A stretch of 64,000 nt of DNA from Photobacterium galatheae (GTDB lineage: Bacteria > Pseudomonadota > Gammaproteobacteria > Enterobacterales > Vibrionaceae). Below the pieces are notes generated by a model, which did not search any database, was not told where the DNA came from, and saw only the letters and a list, made by a program, of their open reading frames with translations. Shown here piece by piece: positions 48,279 through 58,162 of this stretch. The position numbers and the translations under genes are program-made. The stretch is taken from the NCBI RefSeq assembly GCF_000695255.1, contig NZ_JMIB01000013.1, forward strand, positions 38,854 to 102,853. The letters run 5' to 3'. Positions within the stretch are counted from its first letter, which is position 1, and every line of letters starts with the position of its first letter.

Positions 48279-49294
48279 GACCGTCACCAGCGAAACAGCG
48301 TGGGGTTGCCCTGATCGTTGTCCTGCTTCTGCTTGCCATGATGACGCTGCTTGCCGTACAGATGACCGATCGTCTGCAACTGAATTTTTACCGGGTTGAA
48401 AACCAGGTATTTAACCAGCAAGCCTACTGGTATAGCCAGGGCATGGAGCAGTTGGCCAAGGTGGCCATTGAGCAAAGCCTGTCTGACAGCGATACGGTGA
48501 ACCTTAGTCAGGTCTGGGCGACGGAAGGACAGAGCTATCCGCTGGATAACGGAGAAGTGAAAGGCAATATCTATGACCGTCAGGCCTGTTTTAATCTGAA
48601 TGCTCTGTCTGGTCAGGCGCCGGAACAGGATCGCACGAAAAAGCCATTCCGGGTCCGTTTCCTGCAGGCCCTGTTGGAAGAAAGTGGGAGTGAAAGTTAC
48701 GAAGCTGAAGTGGCGGCGGATTCGGTCTGGGAATATGTCGATCCGGACGAGACGGTCTACAGCGCCTATGGTGCAGGTGACAGCAGTTACGAAGGATTTT
48801 CTCCGCCTTATCTTCCCCCCAGAAATCTGATGGCGGATATCACTGAATTTCGATCGGTGAATGGTGTGAGTGCCAAAATGTTTCAGCAGACACGCGCATT
48901 ATTGTGTGCGTTGCCGACCACCGATTTGCTGATTAACGTCAATACCATTACCGCGAAGCAGGCAGCCTTGCTGGTTGGGGCATTCAGCCCTGAACTGAGC
49001 CTGGATGATGCCCGTCAGCTGATCGAAAATCGCCCTTATGATGGCTGGCAGGATGTGGATGCATTTTTAGCGGATGGTGCGATTAGCCGGCTGACCAAGA
49101 CGGTCCGGGATCAGGCGAAGCCTTATCTGGCTGTCAAAAGTGATTTTTTTGAGCTGGATGCTGAAGTGAAAGTAGACCGGGCTCGATTAAGAATATTAGC
49201 CCTGCTCAAACGAGACGGGGAGAACAAGGTGACGGTTGTGCGTCGTCGATATGGAGGAATGAGTGAGCGAGTTTCTGACGATAAGGCTAAGTAG
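48275..49294 (+). CDS. gspK: Minor pseudopilin GspK
   Basis: 339 residues, the largest pseudopilin, placed at the tip. Cleavage site KQRG|VALIVVLLLLAMMTLL; the +5 position is Val not Glu, normal for GspK. The mature domain has the GspK helical insert, with NLNALSGQAPEQDR and PTTDLLINVNTITAKQA. The last 32 bases overlap gspL in another frame. Confidence 0.93.
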   Translation: MRPSPAKQRGVALIVVLLLLAMMTLLAVQMTDRLQLNFYRVENQVFNQQAYWYSQGMEQLAKVAIEQSLSDSDTVNLSQVWATEGQSYPLDNGEVKGNIYDRQACFNLNALSGQAPEQDRTKKPFRVRFLQALLEESGSESYEAEVAADSVWEYVDPDETVYSAYGAGDSSYEGFSPPYLPPRNLMADITEFRSVNGVSAKMFQQTRALLCALPTTDLLINVNTITAKQAALLVGAFSPELSLDDARQLIENRPYDGWQDVDAFLADGAISRLTKTVRDQAKPYLAVKSDFFELDAEVKVDRARLRILALLKRDGENKVTVVRRRYGGMSERVSDDKAK

Positions 49295-50552
49295 CCGTCC
49301 TGCCGGGCCGGTGCATTGGCTGGTCTGGTCGCCACAGCAACAGGAAGTGATTGCCTCGGGTGAACTGGCTGACTGCAGTCAGCTCAGCGAGCTGGCGGAT
49401 TACGGTGCGAACCGCCCCGTTTATTTGCTCGTGCCAGGAAGTGATTTACTGCTGAGTCAGGTGTCGATTCCATCCGGTTCCGGACGCCAGCTTGCGCAGG
49501 TGCTACCTTACCTGCTGGAGGAAGAGCTGGCTCAGGATGTGGATGATTTGCATATTCACATGCTCCAGCGTGAAGCGGATAAAGCACATGTGGCTGTGGT
49601 AGGTCACCAGCGAATGCAGGACTGGCTGTCATTGTGTGAGGATGCCGGGCTTTCCGTTCGGAAAGTGATTCCGGATTGTCTCTGTCTGCCGGCATTTGAG
49701 AACAGCTATAGCGCCGCGGAAATTGATGGCCAGTGGTTACTGCGTCAATCCGTGGCCCAAGGTATTTGTGCCGACAGTGAATGGCTGGCGAGCTGGCTGA
49801 TGGCACAGAAAGTCCCTTTGGTCAGCCAGGCCATGGAAGAGGATCTTTCTGAGGAGTCGGTTGAGGTTGACGTTGCTGAAGCGCTGACAGACGAAGACTC
49901 AGAGGCGGTTCAGACGCGTATCCGTCACTTTACGCCGGCACCATCGGGGATGCCTGGGGTGTGGCAGGCTGAAGCACCTGAACTGGTAATGGCGCTGCTG
50001 GCAAAGGGCGCGCACGAGAGTAAAGCCAGCCTGTTATCTGGCCCTTACAAGTTGCAGCCAACCTGGCATAAAGCTCTGAAGCCCTGGCGTAAAGTCGGCA
50101 TTGCCGCGGCGTTGCTGTTAGGCGTGATGGTGGCTGAATATGTGGTTCGGGTGCAGAGCATCGAGCAGCAGGCTCAGGCTTATCAAGATGAGAGTTACCG
50201 GATTTTCCGTGAGGTGTTGCCTCAGTTTAAGTCGATTCCATACACGGGATATGTGAAGCGTCAGTTCAATGATGAGATGAGCCGTCTCGGCGGTGCGGAG
50301 TCCGGCCAGGGGCTGTTACCGTGGCTGGTTAAGTTACGGCCCGCGTTGAGTAAAGTGCCGCAGCTAACCGTTCATAACCTGAAATACGATCAGAACCGTA
50401 AAGAATTGCGTCTTCAGGCCGTTGCGGCAGAATTCCAGCACTTTGAGCAACTCAGGGTGCTGTTGGTGGAAGAATTTGAAGTCGATCAGGGCCAGTTGAA
50501 CCGGGAAGGCCAGCAGGTGAGTGGTGCACTGGTGCTGAGGAGGCGTTCGTGA
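49263..50552 (+). CDS. gspL: Type II secretion protein GspL
   Basis: 429 residues. A cytoplasmic actin-like domain (about 1-270) binds GspE; a transmembrane segment (about 278-295, VGIAAALLLGVMVAEYVV) leads to a periplasmic ferredoxin-like domain. The GTG at 49263 (MSEFLTIRLSSRP) has GGAGG 5 bases upstream. Ends with a 4-base overlap into gspM. Confidence 0.93.
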   Translation: MSEFLTIRLSSRPAGPVHWLVWSPQQQEVIASGELADCSQLSELADYGANRPVYLLVPGSDLLLSQVSIPSGSGRQLAQVLPYLLEEELAQDVDDLHIHMLQREADKAHVAVVGHQRMQDWLSLCEDAGLSVRKVIPDCLCLPAFENSYSAAEIDGQWLLRQSVAQGICADSEWLASWLMAQKVPLVSQAMEEDLSEESVEVDVAEALTDEDSEAVQTRIRHFTPAPSGMPGVWQAEAPELVMALLAKGAHESKASLLSGPYKLQPTWHKALKPWRKVGIAAALLLGVMVAEYVVRVQSIEQQAQAYQDESYRIFREVLPQFKSIPYTGYVKRQFNDEMSRLGGAESGQGLLPWLVKLRPALSKVPQLTVHNLKYDQNRKELRLQAVAAEFQHFEQLRVLLVEEFEVDQGQLNREGQQVSGALVLRRRS

Positions 50553-51031
50553 ATCAGTGGTTTAAATCATTAACCAGTCGTGAACAGCGTCTGGTGGTCG
50601 GTGGCGGGATTGCGCTGGTGATTGCCGTCCTCTACTGGGGGATCTGGCAGCCGATGGCCCTGCGGGCGCAACACGCTGAAGATCAGCTGAAAGTCCAGCG
50701 CCAGCTATTGTCCTGGGTAAGCAATACAGCGAATGAAATTACCCAGCGCAGAGCGAAAACCGGTGCGACAGGAAGCATTAGTCCAACGGGGTTGAATCAG
50801 GTTGTGAATGAAACAACCCGACGTTTTCGGATTGAATTGATCCGAATGCAGCCGCAACCGCGCGATGAGTCGGTGCAGGTCTGGGTGCAGCCATTGCCGT
50901 TTAATACCCTGGTGAACTGGCTGGCATTTCTCCGGGATGAGCATGGGATTGAAGCGAAATTTCTGGATGTGTCCAAAACCGATCAGTCCGGTGTGGTCGA
51001 AGTAAACCGTTTACAGTTGGGACGAGGCTAA
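50549..51031 (+). CDS. gspM: Type II secretion protein GspM
   Basis: 160 residues. One transmembrane segment (about residues 15-35, LVVGGGIALVIAVLYWGIW) and a periplasmic ferredoxin-like domain ending with VNRLQLGRG. It dimerises with GspL. GTG start overlapping the gspL stop by 4 bases. Confidence 0.92.
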   Translation: MNQWFKSLTSREQRLVVGGGIALVIAVLYWGIWQPMALRAQHAEDQLKVQRQLLSWVSNTANEITQRRAKTGATGSISPTGLNQVVNETTRRFRIELIRMQPQPRDESVQVWVQPLPFNTLVNWLAFLRDEHGIEAKFLDVSKTDQSGVVEVNRLQLGRG

Positions 51032-51033
51032 GC

Positions 51034-51792
51034 GTGGGTTTCAGAGTGTTTGTTGGGGTGAGCTTCATGCTTGCCTTGCTGGTGAGTTTGTTGGTGCATT
51101 TGCCCGCAAGCTGGTTATGGCAGTATGTTCCGAAGACACCGGGGTTGGCTGTCTCCGGGATCAGTGGGACGCCCTGGAAAGGCAGAGCGTCGCAAATCCG
51201 CTGGCAGCAGTGGGTCTTGGGAGAGGTTGACTGGAATATGTCGCCTTGGAAGCTGCTGACAGGCGATGCAGTTTTTGAGGTGAATATGGGCAAGGGCAGT
51301 GCGCTGGGATACCGTGGCCACGGCACCCTTGGCATTAATTTTGATGGCCCATATGCACAAGACTTTGTGCTGACGATGTCAGCGCAACAGGCGGTACAGT
51401 ATATGCGCTTACCTGTACCGGTAACCTTGGGGGGCAGTTTTACACTGACGCTGGATGATTACCGCTTTGCGCCGCCTTATTGTCAGACGCTGGATGGTGG
51501 ATTGGCCTGGAATGGTGCTTTGGTTGGCACGCCACTGGGCGAGATTGACCTGGGGCCGGTGAATGCTGAGCTGAGCTGTAACGACGGGCAACTGGCGGCC
51601 ATCGCTCGTCAGACATCTGAGCAGGTCAACAGCGAGTGGCAGGCTAGCTTGAGCCAGAATCAAACCTATAGCCTCAATGGCTGGTTTACGCCGGGCACAG
51701 AGCTGCCAGCCAATTTGCGGGATCAGCTCAAGTGGTTGGGCAATCCGGATGCCAGCGGTCGTTATCCGGTCCGGTATTCTGGTCGCCTGTAA
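51034..51792 (+). CDS. gspN: Type II secretion protein GspN
   Basis: 252 residues. Short N-terminal transmembrane segment (about 4-25) and a periplasmic domain (GISGTPWKGRASQIRWQQ, then GDAVFEVNMGKGSALGYRG). GspN is not essential in every species and its role is unclear. GTG start 2 bases after gspM. Last gene of the cluster; gspO is absent. Confidence 0.9.
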   Translation: MGFRVFVGVSFMLALLVSLLVHLPASWLWQYVPKTPGLAVSGISGTPWKGRASQIRWQQWVLGEVDWNMSPWKLLTGDAVFEVNMGKGSALGYRGHGTLGINFDGPYAQDFVLTMSAQQAVQYMRLPVPVTLGGSFTLTLDDYRFAPPYCQTLDGGLAWNGALVGTPLGEIDLGPVNAELSCNDGQLAAIARQTSEQVNSEWQASLSQNQTYSLNGWFTPGTELPANLRDQLKWLGNPDASGRYPVRYSGRL

Positions 51793-51918
51793 TCTTTGAG
51801 TGGCAGTGTTCTTCAAAGCTGAAATGGTCTGACGGGTTTGAGGAAGGTGGCATTTTTACTTTATTTTCTGACAGCCTTGCCATTTAATAGCCAATAGACC
51901 AAGTTACAAGGAAACAGC

Positions 51919-52467
51919 ATGGCGGCAGAAAGTAAAAAACCAACCATTCTGGCGACTGAGGTTGTGGCGCAGTCACGCCTGTTCAAGATTGAGTCTTTGG
52001 ATCTTCGCTTCAGTAACGGTGAGACACGGACCTATGAGCGGATGAAGCCTAGCGGGCGTCATGCGGTGATGGTCGTCCCGGTGACTGCTGAAGGCGATTT
52101 GTTGCTGGTGCGTGAATACTCAGCCGGCACCGACCGCTATGAGCTGGGTTTTCCGAAAGGACTGATTGACCACGGTGAAGCCGCCGAGCAGGCAGCGAAC
52201 CGTGAAATGAAAGAAGAAATCGGTTTTGGTGCCCGAACTCTGGTGCCCATGAAAGAAGTCGTGCTGGCCCCGTCCTACTTTTCCAGCCGGATGACCCTGT
52301 TTCTGGCACAGGACCTGTATCCTGAATGGCTGGAGGGGGACGAACCTGAACCGCTGGAAATCGTCCGCTGGCCATTGGCGCAGGCGGAGGAACTGCTCAG
52401 CCATCTGGACTTTGCAGAAGCCAGAAGCATCACCGCCTTATTTTTGGCATTGAAGTATTTATCCTAG
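51919..52467 (+). CDS. nudE: ADP compounds hydrolase NudE
   Basis: 182 residues. The Nudix box is around residues 81-103, GLIDHGEAAEQAANREMKEE-IGF, with the REMKEEIG core. It hydrolyses ADP-ribose, Ap3A and NADH. It lies after gspN (126 bases) and 14 bases before cysQ, a fixed order in vibrios. Confidence 0.93.
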   Translation: MAAESKKPTILATEVVAQSRLFKIESLDLRFSNGETRTYERMKPSGRHAVMVVPVTAEGDLLLVREYSAGTDRYELGFPKGLIDHGEAAEQAANREMKEEIGFGARTLVPMKEVVLAPSYFSSRMTLFLAQDLYPEWLEGDEPEPLEIVRWPLAQAEELLSHLDFAEARSITALFLALKYLS

Positions 52468-52481
52468 CGCAGGAGTGTGAG

Positions 52482-53315
52482 ATGGAACTATCGAGCCTTA
52501 TTCCATCCGTCATTGAAATTGCCCGGGCATCGGGACAGGTCATTCTGGATATCTACCAGCGTGGCCAGTTTGAGAAGCAGGTCAAGCAAGATAATACCCC
52601 GGTCACCAGTGCAGATCTGGCAGCCCATAAACTGGTGCTGGAACGTTTAACTGAACTGACCCCGGATATTCCCGTTTTGTCGGAAGAAGATGCCGCCATT
52701 CCGCTGGCGGAGCGAAGCCAGTGGCAGCGTTACTGGCTGGTAGACCCGCTGGACGGAACTCAGGAGTTTATTGCCGGGAGCGGAGATTTCGCGACCATTA
52801 TCGCGCTGGTGGAAGACAACCAGCCTGTGATGGGAGTGGTCTACGCGCCGGTGTCTGGTGTGGTGTATTATGCGTACCGGAAGCAGGGTGCCTGGAAGAT
52901 TACGCCAGAGGGCGAAACCGTTCAGATTTCTACCCATAAACATGAAGGTCCGACGCGTTCGATTGCTGTGGCCATTAGCCGACGTCAGGATATTCGTGTG
53001 ATCACCAATCGGTTAGATCCGGCACTGAACTATGATTTGGTGCCACTGGGTTCGGCGGCGCTGAAGTCCTGTCTGGTCGCGGAAGGTGCAGTTGATTGCT
53101 ATCTGCGCCTGGGGCCAACCGGAGAGTGGGATACCGCGGCGACGCAATGTATTGTCGAAGAAGCGGGTGGGCGTATTTTGAATACCCATCTGACACCGCT
53201 GTCTTATAACGAACGGCATACGCTGGAAAACCCGAATTTCATTACGCTGGGTGACGAAAGTTTGCCCTGGTCCGAAATTCTGACGCCGGATAACCGGATG
53301 ATGGAAGCCAGTTAA
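52482..53315 (+). CDS. cysQ: 3'(2'),5'-bisphosphate nucleotidase CysQ
   Basis: 277 residues, inositol monophosphatase fold. It removes the 3'-phosphate from PAP made during sulphate assimilation. Metal-site motifs are SEEDAA (about 66-71), VDPLDGTQEF (about 88-97) and GEWDTAATQCIVEEAGG near residue 208. A terminator follows. Confidence 0.95.
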   Translation: MELSSLIPSVIEIARASGQVILDIYQRGQFEKQVKQDNTPVTSADLAAHKLVLERLTELTPDIPVLSEEDAAIPLAERSQWQRYWLVDPLDGTQEFIAGSGDFATIIALVEDNQPVMGVVYAPVSGVVYYAYRKQGAWKITPEGETVQISTHKHEGPTRSIAVAISRRQDIRVITNRLDPALNYDLVPLGSAALKSCLVAEGAVDCYLRLGPTGEWDTAATQCIVEEAGGRILNTHLTPLSYNERHTLENPNFITLGDESLPWSEILTPDNRMMEAS

Positions 53316-53327
53316 GGAAACATCAAA

Positions 53328-53352
53328 GCGGCCCGGAAGGGCCGTTTTTTTT
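53328..53352 (+). terminator. Intrinsic terminator after cysQ
   Basis: GCGGCCC-GGAA-GGGCCG(T) followed by TTTTTTTT, between cysQ and the convergent LysR gene. Confidence 0.85.
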
Positions 53353-53357
53353 CTGCG

Positions 53358-54233
53358 TCACATCTCCCGTTCGAATATCCGATCACAGGTCTGAATCAGC
53401 TGCTCGGCCAGAGTCCGGCTGAGCGCCGAGAGCTTACTTTGTGCATGTAGGGTGACTTCCATATCCGGAACCGATGGCAGCCCGTCCCGTTCGTCCAGAA
53501 TCCGGTGTTGTGCGGTGACCAGTCGTCGGGGTAGTAGTGAAATCCCCAGCCCTGATTCGACAGCGCAGCAGACACCGGACAGGCTGGTACTGACATAGGC
53601 CAGTCGCCAGCTTCGGCCAAGACTGTCGAAGGTATGGGCCATTTCGTTCCGGTATAACCCGCCGATTGGGAATGAGACCAGTGGGACGGGGTGTTGATCG
53701 AGATTGTTGCTGTGCAGTGCATCAATCCAGCACAGGGGTTCTGGCCAGTGACTCAGACCGGGCTGGCTGCCCGGACGTTGTTTCACCAGTGCCAGATCCA
53801 GTTCATTGTTCTGAAACTCTCGCCAGATATCACTGCACATCCCACTTTTTACTTCCAGCCGGATGCCCGGATACGCACTGGAAAAGGCGTGCAGGGTGGG
53901 CATGATGGCATGGGTGGCAAAATCTTCCGGCACGCCCAGCCGGATTTTCTGCTGTTCGGCACTGAGACTGGTTTGTGCAATCGCTTCATTCATGAGTTGC
54001 AGGATGCGCCGGGCATAGCTGAGCACCCGCTCCCCTTCCAGTGTTGCGGTGACATAGCGGCCTTTGCGATGCAACAGTTCACACTCAAGCTGGGATTCAA
54101 GTTTACGCACTTGCTGGCTGACCGTTGATTGTGTGAGGTGAGTGCTCTCTGCGGCACGGGTAAAGCTGCCGCTGTCAACCACGGCTACAAAACTACGCAG
54201 CAATACCGGATCTAATATCTTGTTCAGGTTCAT
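53358..54233 (-). CDS. LysR-family transcriptional regulator
   Basis: 291 residues. N-terminal winged HTH (about 8-66: VLLRSFVAVVDSGSFTRAA, then STVSQQVRKLESQL) and a LysR substrate domain from about residue 95. It is divergent from the ureidoglycine aminohydrolase gene, with 166 AT-rich bases between, so it likely controls that gene, but the inducer is unknown. Confidence 0.87.
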   Translation of the reverse strand: MNLNKILDPVLLRSFVAVVDSGSFTRAAESTHLTQSTVSQQVRKLESQLECELLHRKGRYVTATLEGERVLSYARRILQLMNEAIAQTSLSAEQQKIRLGVPEDFATHAIMPTLHAFSSAYPGIRLEVKSGMCSDIWREFQNNELDLALVKQRPGSQPGLSHWPEPLCWIDALHSNNLDQHPVPLVSFPIGGLYRNEMAHTFDSLGRSWRLAYVSTSLSGVCCAVESGLGISLLPRRLVTAQHRILDERDGLPSVPDMEVTLHAQSKLSALSRTLAEQLIQTCDRIFEREM

Positions 54234-54399
54234 TATTTTTCAGTGGGAAATCCACTAACTGGCATTTATTTATTTAATTTATAAATCAAATAGCCATGCT
54301 CTACAATCAGAAGTCTCCAGTATCGAAACAGCAGTCTCATCCTGACCCTGCTTTATCTATCGGCGCAGTCACACTGCTATACATGAAAGGATATCTGTC

Positions 54400-55251
54400 A
54401 TGGCTCGTAATACCTATTATGCCCCTCAGGGCGGTCTGCCCCCTCAAACTCAGATTTTGTCTGACCGCGCGGTGTTTACCGAAGCGTATGCCATCATTCC
54501 CAAGGGGGTGATGAGCGATATCGTGACCAGTTTTCTGCCGTTCTGGGAAGGCACACGACTTTGGGTGATTGCCCGCCCAATGACAGGATTTGCAGAAACG
54601 TTCTCTCACTACATCATGGAAGTGTCGCCGCAGGGTGGCAGTGAGAAACCTGAGCTGGACGCCGGCGCAGAAGGCGTGTTGTTTATCGTTGAAGGAGAGA
54701 TGACCCTGACGCTGGAAGGCGAAGAGCATCATATGGTAACCGGAGGTTATGCATATCTGCCGCCTTCAGCACAATGGCGACTGAAAAATTACAGCGATGC
54801 ACCGGTGCGATTCCATTGGATCCGGAAAGCGTATCAGTTTGTGGATGGTATTGCGGTGCCAGATGCTTTCGTGACCAATGAAAACGACATTGAACCAACC
54901 GCCATGCCGGACACTGGTGATGTCTGGGCGACCACCCGGTTTGCTGATCCGGCAGATATGCGTCATGACATGCATGTTAATATTGTGACTTTCCAGCCCG
55001 GTGGAATCATTCCTTTCGATGAAACCCATGTGATGGAGCATGGTCTGTACGTACTGGAAGGGAAGGCCGTTTATCACCTGAATCAGGACTGGGTCGAAGT
55101 GGAAGCCGGTGATTATATGTGGTTGCGTGCGTTCTGCCCGCAGGCCTGTTACGCGGGGGGGCCGAGCCGTTTCCGTTATCTGCTGTACAAAGATGTCAAC
55201 CGTCATATGCTGCTGAACCCGTCATCGGCGTATCGTGGTAACCGGCTGTAA
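54400..55251 (+). CDS. allE: (S)-ureidoglycine aminohydrolase (AllE/YlbA-like bicupin)
   Basis: 283 residues, two cupin domains. Motifs: the N-terminal YYAPQGGLPPQ, the first cupin with GVLFIVEGEMTLTLEGEEH, and the second with the metal-ligand row VTFQPGGIIPFDETHVMEHG (His and Glu). In allantoin breakdown this enzyme makes S-ureidoglycolate and ammonia using manganese. Here no other allantoin gene (allA-D) is nearby, so the gene is orphaned. A terminator follows. Confidence 0.88.
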   Translation: MARNTYYAPQGGLPPQTQILSDRAVFTEAYAIIPKGVMSDIVTSFLPFWEGTRLWVIARPMTGFAETFSHYIMEVSPQGGSEKPELDAGAEGVLFIVEGEMTLTLEGEEHHMVTGGYAYLPPSAQWRLKNYSDAPVRFHWIRKAYQFVDGIAVPDAFVTNENDIEPTAMPDTGDVWATTRFADPADMRHDMHVNIVTFQPGGIIPFDETHVMEHGLYVLEGKAVYHLNQDWVEVEAGDYMWLRAFCPQACYAGGPSRFRYLLYKDVNRHMLLNPSSAYRGNRL

Positions 55252-55268
55252 CGGCTTACAAGTATACA

Positions 55269-55297
55269 AAAACGGCGCACTTCCGAGTGCGCCGTTT
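55269..55297 (+). terminator. Intrinsic terminator after allE
   Basis: AAACGGCGCAC-TTCCGA-GTGCGCCGTTT, an 11-bp stem, ends in GGTTT. It lies 18 bases after the allE stop, between allE and the convergent sthA. The U-tract is short; on the opposite strand the stem is followed by TTTTG. Confidence 0.72.
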
Positions 55298-55345
55298 GGT
55301 TTATGGGGTGTATGGTTCCACAGGGAGAGCTGCAGAATGGTGCTT

Positions 55346-56761
55346 TCAAAACAGGCGGTTCAGCCCGTTCAGTGCAGCAACACGATAGGCTTCTGCCATG
55401 GTTGGATAGTTGAAGGTGGTATTGACGAAGTAGTCGATGGTATTACCGCCGTTCTTCTGTTCCATAATCGCCTGGCCGATGTGGATGATCTCTGCCGCAC
55501 GCTCACCGAAGCAGTGAATCCCGAGGATCTCTTTGGTGTCGCGGTGGAACAGGATCTTCAGGCTACCAACATCCATACCCGCAATCTGGGCCCGGGCCAG
55601 ATGCTTGAACTGGGCGCGACCCACTTCATAGGGGATTTTTTCTGCCGTCAGTTGTTGCTCGGTTTTGCCGACTGAACTGATTTCCGGAATGGTATAAATC
55701 CCGGTCGGGATATGGTCAATCAGTTGCCCCTGTGCCTGACCGGTTGCAATGGCTTGTGCGACGAAGCGGCCTTGGTCATAGGCGGCACTGGCCAGGCTCG
55801 GGTAGCCAATCACATCACCCACGGCATAAATGTTGTCGATTTCGGTGCAGTAGTTTTGATCGACGGATAACTGACCCCGGGAATCGGGTGTCAGCCCGAC
55901 AGCGTCCAGATTCAGACGGTCGGTATTACCGGTACGACCGTTCGCGTACAGCAGGCAGTCGGCTTTCATTTTCTTGCCCGACTCCAGATGCAGGATCACT
56001 CCGTCATCTGTTCCTTCAATTTTGTTGTAGGTTTCGTCGTTTCGGATCAGCACGCCGTTGTTCCACAGGTGATAAGACAGCGAATCGGAGATCTCGTTGT
56101 CCAGAAACTCCAGCAAGCGCTGGCGGGTGTTGATCAGATCGACTTTGACGCCCAATCCACGGAAAATTGACGCATATTCACTGCCGATGACACCCGCACC
56201 GTAAATAATGATGTGTCGCGGGTCGTGTTGCAGGCGCAAAACGGAGTCGCTGTCATAAATACGTGAGTGATTGAAATCGACGTTATTCGGGTGATATGGC
56301 CGTGAACCGGTTGCGATCACGAACTTGTCAGCGGTGTATGTTTCCTGACTGCCGTCGTGATGACGAACACGAACGGTGTGGCTGTCTACAAAACTGGCCT
56401 CGCCAGAGAGGATGGTGCATTGGTTGCGATCATAAAAACCCTGACGCATGCGGGTTTGCTTACTGACCACAGTTTGCGCATGGCCCAGGATCTGGCTGAA
56501 TGTGCTGTGTAGTGGTGTTGTGTTTCGGCTGTAGAGTGGGTTTTTGTTGAATTCGATGATCCGGCTGACCGCATGACGTAACGCTTTGGAAGGGATAGTC
56601 CCCCAGTGGGTACAGCCGCCACCAACACTGCTTTCTCGCTCCACAATTGCGACGTTGAAGCCGGCTTTGGTGAGCCCCATGGCGGCCCCTTCGCCTCCGG
56701 GTCCGCTGCCGATAATGATCACATCATAGTGTGAGGGAGTCGTAGGGTGTTGTTTAGTCAT
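55346..56761 (-). CDS. sthA: Soluble pyridine nucleotide transhydrogenase
   Basis: 471 residues (usual about 465), FAD-dependent, transfers electrons from NADPH to NAD+. FAD site [15 protein letters not shown]. The flavin region is [16 protein letters not shown], with a single Cys and Thr in place of the second redox cysteine, as expected for SthA. NAD-binding motif is [16 protein letters not shown]; second FAD motif is [15 protein letters not shown]. It is divergent from fabR. Confidence 0.96.
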   Translation of the reverse strand: MTKQHPTTPSHYDVIIIGSGPGGEGAAMGLTKAGFNVAIVERESSVGGGCTHWGTIPSKALRHAVSRIIEFNKNPLYSRNTTPLHSTFSQILGHAQTVVSKQTRMRQGFYDRNQCTILSGEASFVDSHTVRVRHHDGSQETYTADKFVIATGSRPYHPNNVDFNHSRIYDSDSVLRLQHDPRHIIIYGAGVIGSEYASIFRGLGVKVDLINTRQRLLEFLDNEISDSLSYHLWNNGVLIRNDETYNKIEGTDDGVILHLESGKKMKADCLLYANGRTGNTDRLNLDAVGLTPDSRGQLSVDQNYCTEIDNIYAVGDVIGYPSLASAAYDQGRFVAQAIATGQAQGQLIDHIPTGIYTIPEISSVGKTEQQLTAEKIPYEVGRAQFKHLARAQIAGMDVGSLKILFHRDTKEILGIHCFGERAAEIIHIGQAIMEQKNGGNTIDYFVNTTFNYPTMAEAYRVAALNGLNRLF

Positions 56762-57057
56762 GGGCCGCCTTTATGATTCGATTGTTTTTGTGGTGAGGAG
56801 TGTAACGTTTTCCTGCACAAGGGAAAATCGTCTTGCCGCGATAGAGCGCGGAGGATCACGTTGTCGGTGATAGAATTCTCAAAAATGTGCCTGAATATCA
56901 GTAGATTGTGAGCCGACTGGGAAAACCGGAACCGTGACTTTGCTTCCAGCTGAGCGGGTCGTTAGTATTCCCCCGGGCGAAAAGTGGATTGACGCTGAAC
57001 AAGTTTCAGAAAGCGGGTATAGTGAAACACAAACTGGCAACCGAGAAGCAGTCAACC

Positions 57058-57693
57058 ATGGGGATTAGGGCCCAACAGAAAGAAAAAACCCGGCGTTCAC
57101 TGATTAACGCAGCATTTAACCAGCTCAGTGCCGAGCGAAGTTTTTCCAGTCTCAGTTTGCGCGAAGTCGCCCGAGAAGCGGGGATCGCGCCAACGTCATT
57201 TTATCGTCACTTCAAAGATATGGATGAACTTGGACTAACATTGGTTGATGAGGGTGGCTTGCTGCTTCGCCAGTTGATGCGTCAGGCTCGGCAGCGTATT
57301 GCCGAGGAAGGCAGCGTTATCCGCACTTCTGTTGAAACCTTTATGGAATTTATTGAAAGCAGCCCGAACGTGTTCCGGTTGCTGTTACGGGAGCGCTCCG
57401 GCACGTCTCCTGCGTTTCGTGCGGCAGTTGCGCGTGAAATTCAGCACTTTGTGGCGGAACTCACGGAGTATCTGGTGGCCAAAAGTGGAAGTCATCATGA
57501 AGATGCCTTTATTCAGGCTGAAGCTTTGGTGACCTTGGTGTTCAGCTCCGGTGCTGATGCGCTGGATCTCGATGCTCAGGCGCGGGCAGAGCATGCCGAG
57601 CGTTTGATTATGCAACTGCGGATGATTGCCAAAGGTGCTTACTGGTATCGTAAAGAGCGTGAGCGGAACACGCTGGCGCATAAACCTAAATAG
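57058..57693 (+). CDS. fabR: Fatty acid biosynthesis repressor FabR
   Basis: 211-residue TetR-family protein. N-terminal HTH about residues 10-58 ([18 protein letters not shown], then [16 protein letters not shown]). In enterobacteria FabR represses fabA and fabB in response to unsaturated acyl-CoA/ACP. ATG at 57058 matches the family start ([15 protein letters not shown]). Next to sthA and yijD as in E. coli. Confidence 0.94.
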   Translation: MGIRAQQKEKTRRSLINAAFNQLSAERSFSSLSLREVAREAGIAPTSFYRHFKDMDELGLTLVDEGGLLLRQLMRQARQRIAEEGSVIRTSVETFMEFIESSPNVFRLLLRERSGTSPAFRAAVAREIQHFVAELTEYLVAKSGSHHEDAFIQAEALVTLVFSSGADALDLDAQARAEHAERLIMQLRMIAKGAYWYRKERERNTLAHKPK

Positions 57694-57710
57694 AAAATGT
57701 TGGTGAAAAT

Positions 57711-58088
57711 ATGGACAAGCAACAAGTTAAAGCAGAACGCAAGACCTTAATCCTGTCACTGCTGGCAGGGCTATGCGGTAATGCCACACTGGCTGTGTTT
57801 ACTTCCAGTGCGGTCGCTTTCTCTATTTTTCCTGTCATTGCATTTGTGATGACAGTGTATTGCCTCTATCAGGATTACCTGACTCGTCCAATGTCGGAAG
57901 GGACACCGCAAATTGCCTTTGCGCTGTTTTTAGTCGGGGCTTTTGGGTATTCCGCATTCCTGCGCGCCCAGACACCGGATATGGGTTCGAACTTCCTGCC
58001 GCTGATGATCTGCCTGGCGTTGTTGCTGTGGGTGGCCTACCGAATGGGCATCATGAAGCCAAAATCGAAGACCCAGCAAGACGCATAA
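57711..58088 (+). CDS. yijD: YijD inner-membrane protein (DUF1422)
   Basis: 125 residues, four hydrophobic segments, DUF1422. Function unknown. 17 bases after fabR, so cotranscribed. A terminator follows. Confidence 0.9.
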   Translation: MDKQQVKAERKTLILSLLAGLCGNATLAVFTSSAVAFSIFPVIAFVMTVYCLYQDYLTRPMSEGTPQIAFALFLVGAFGYSAFLRAQTPDMGSNFLPLMICLALLLWVAYRMGIMKPKSKTQQDA

Positions 58089-58105
58089 GCTTGTTCATCT
58101 CATGC

Positions 58106-58133
58106 AAAAAGGCGCCGACAGGCGCCTTTTTTG
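58106..58133 (+). terminator. Intrinsic terminator between yijD and trmA
   Basis: AAAAAGGCGCC-GACA-GGCGCCTTTTTT is a nearly symmetrical hairpin 18 bases after yijD. The flanking A and T runs make it bidirectional. Confidence 0.9.
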
Positions 58134-58162
58134 TCTCAGAATGATTGTGCCCGAGCGTGCGA

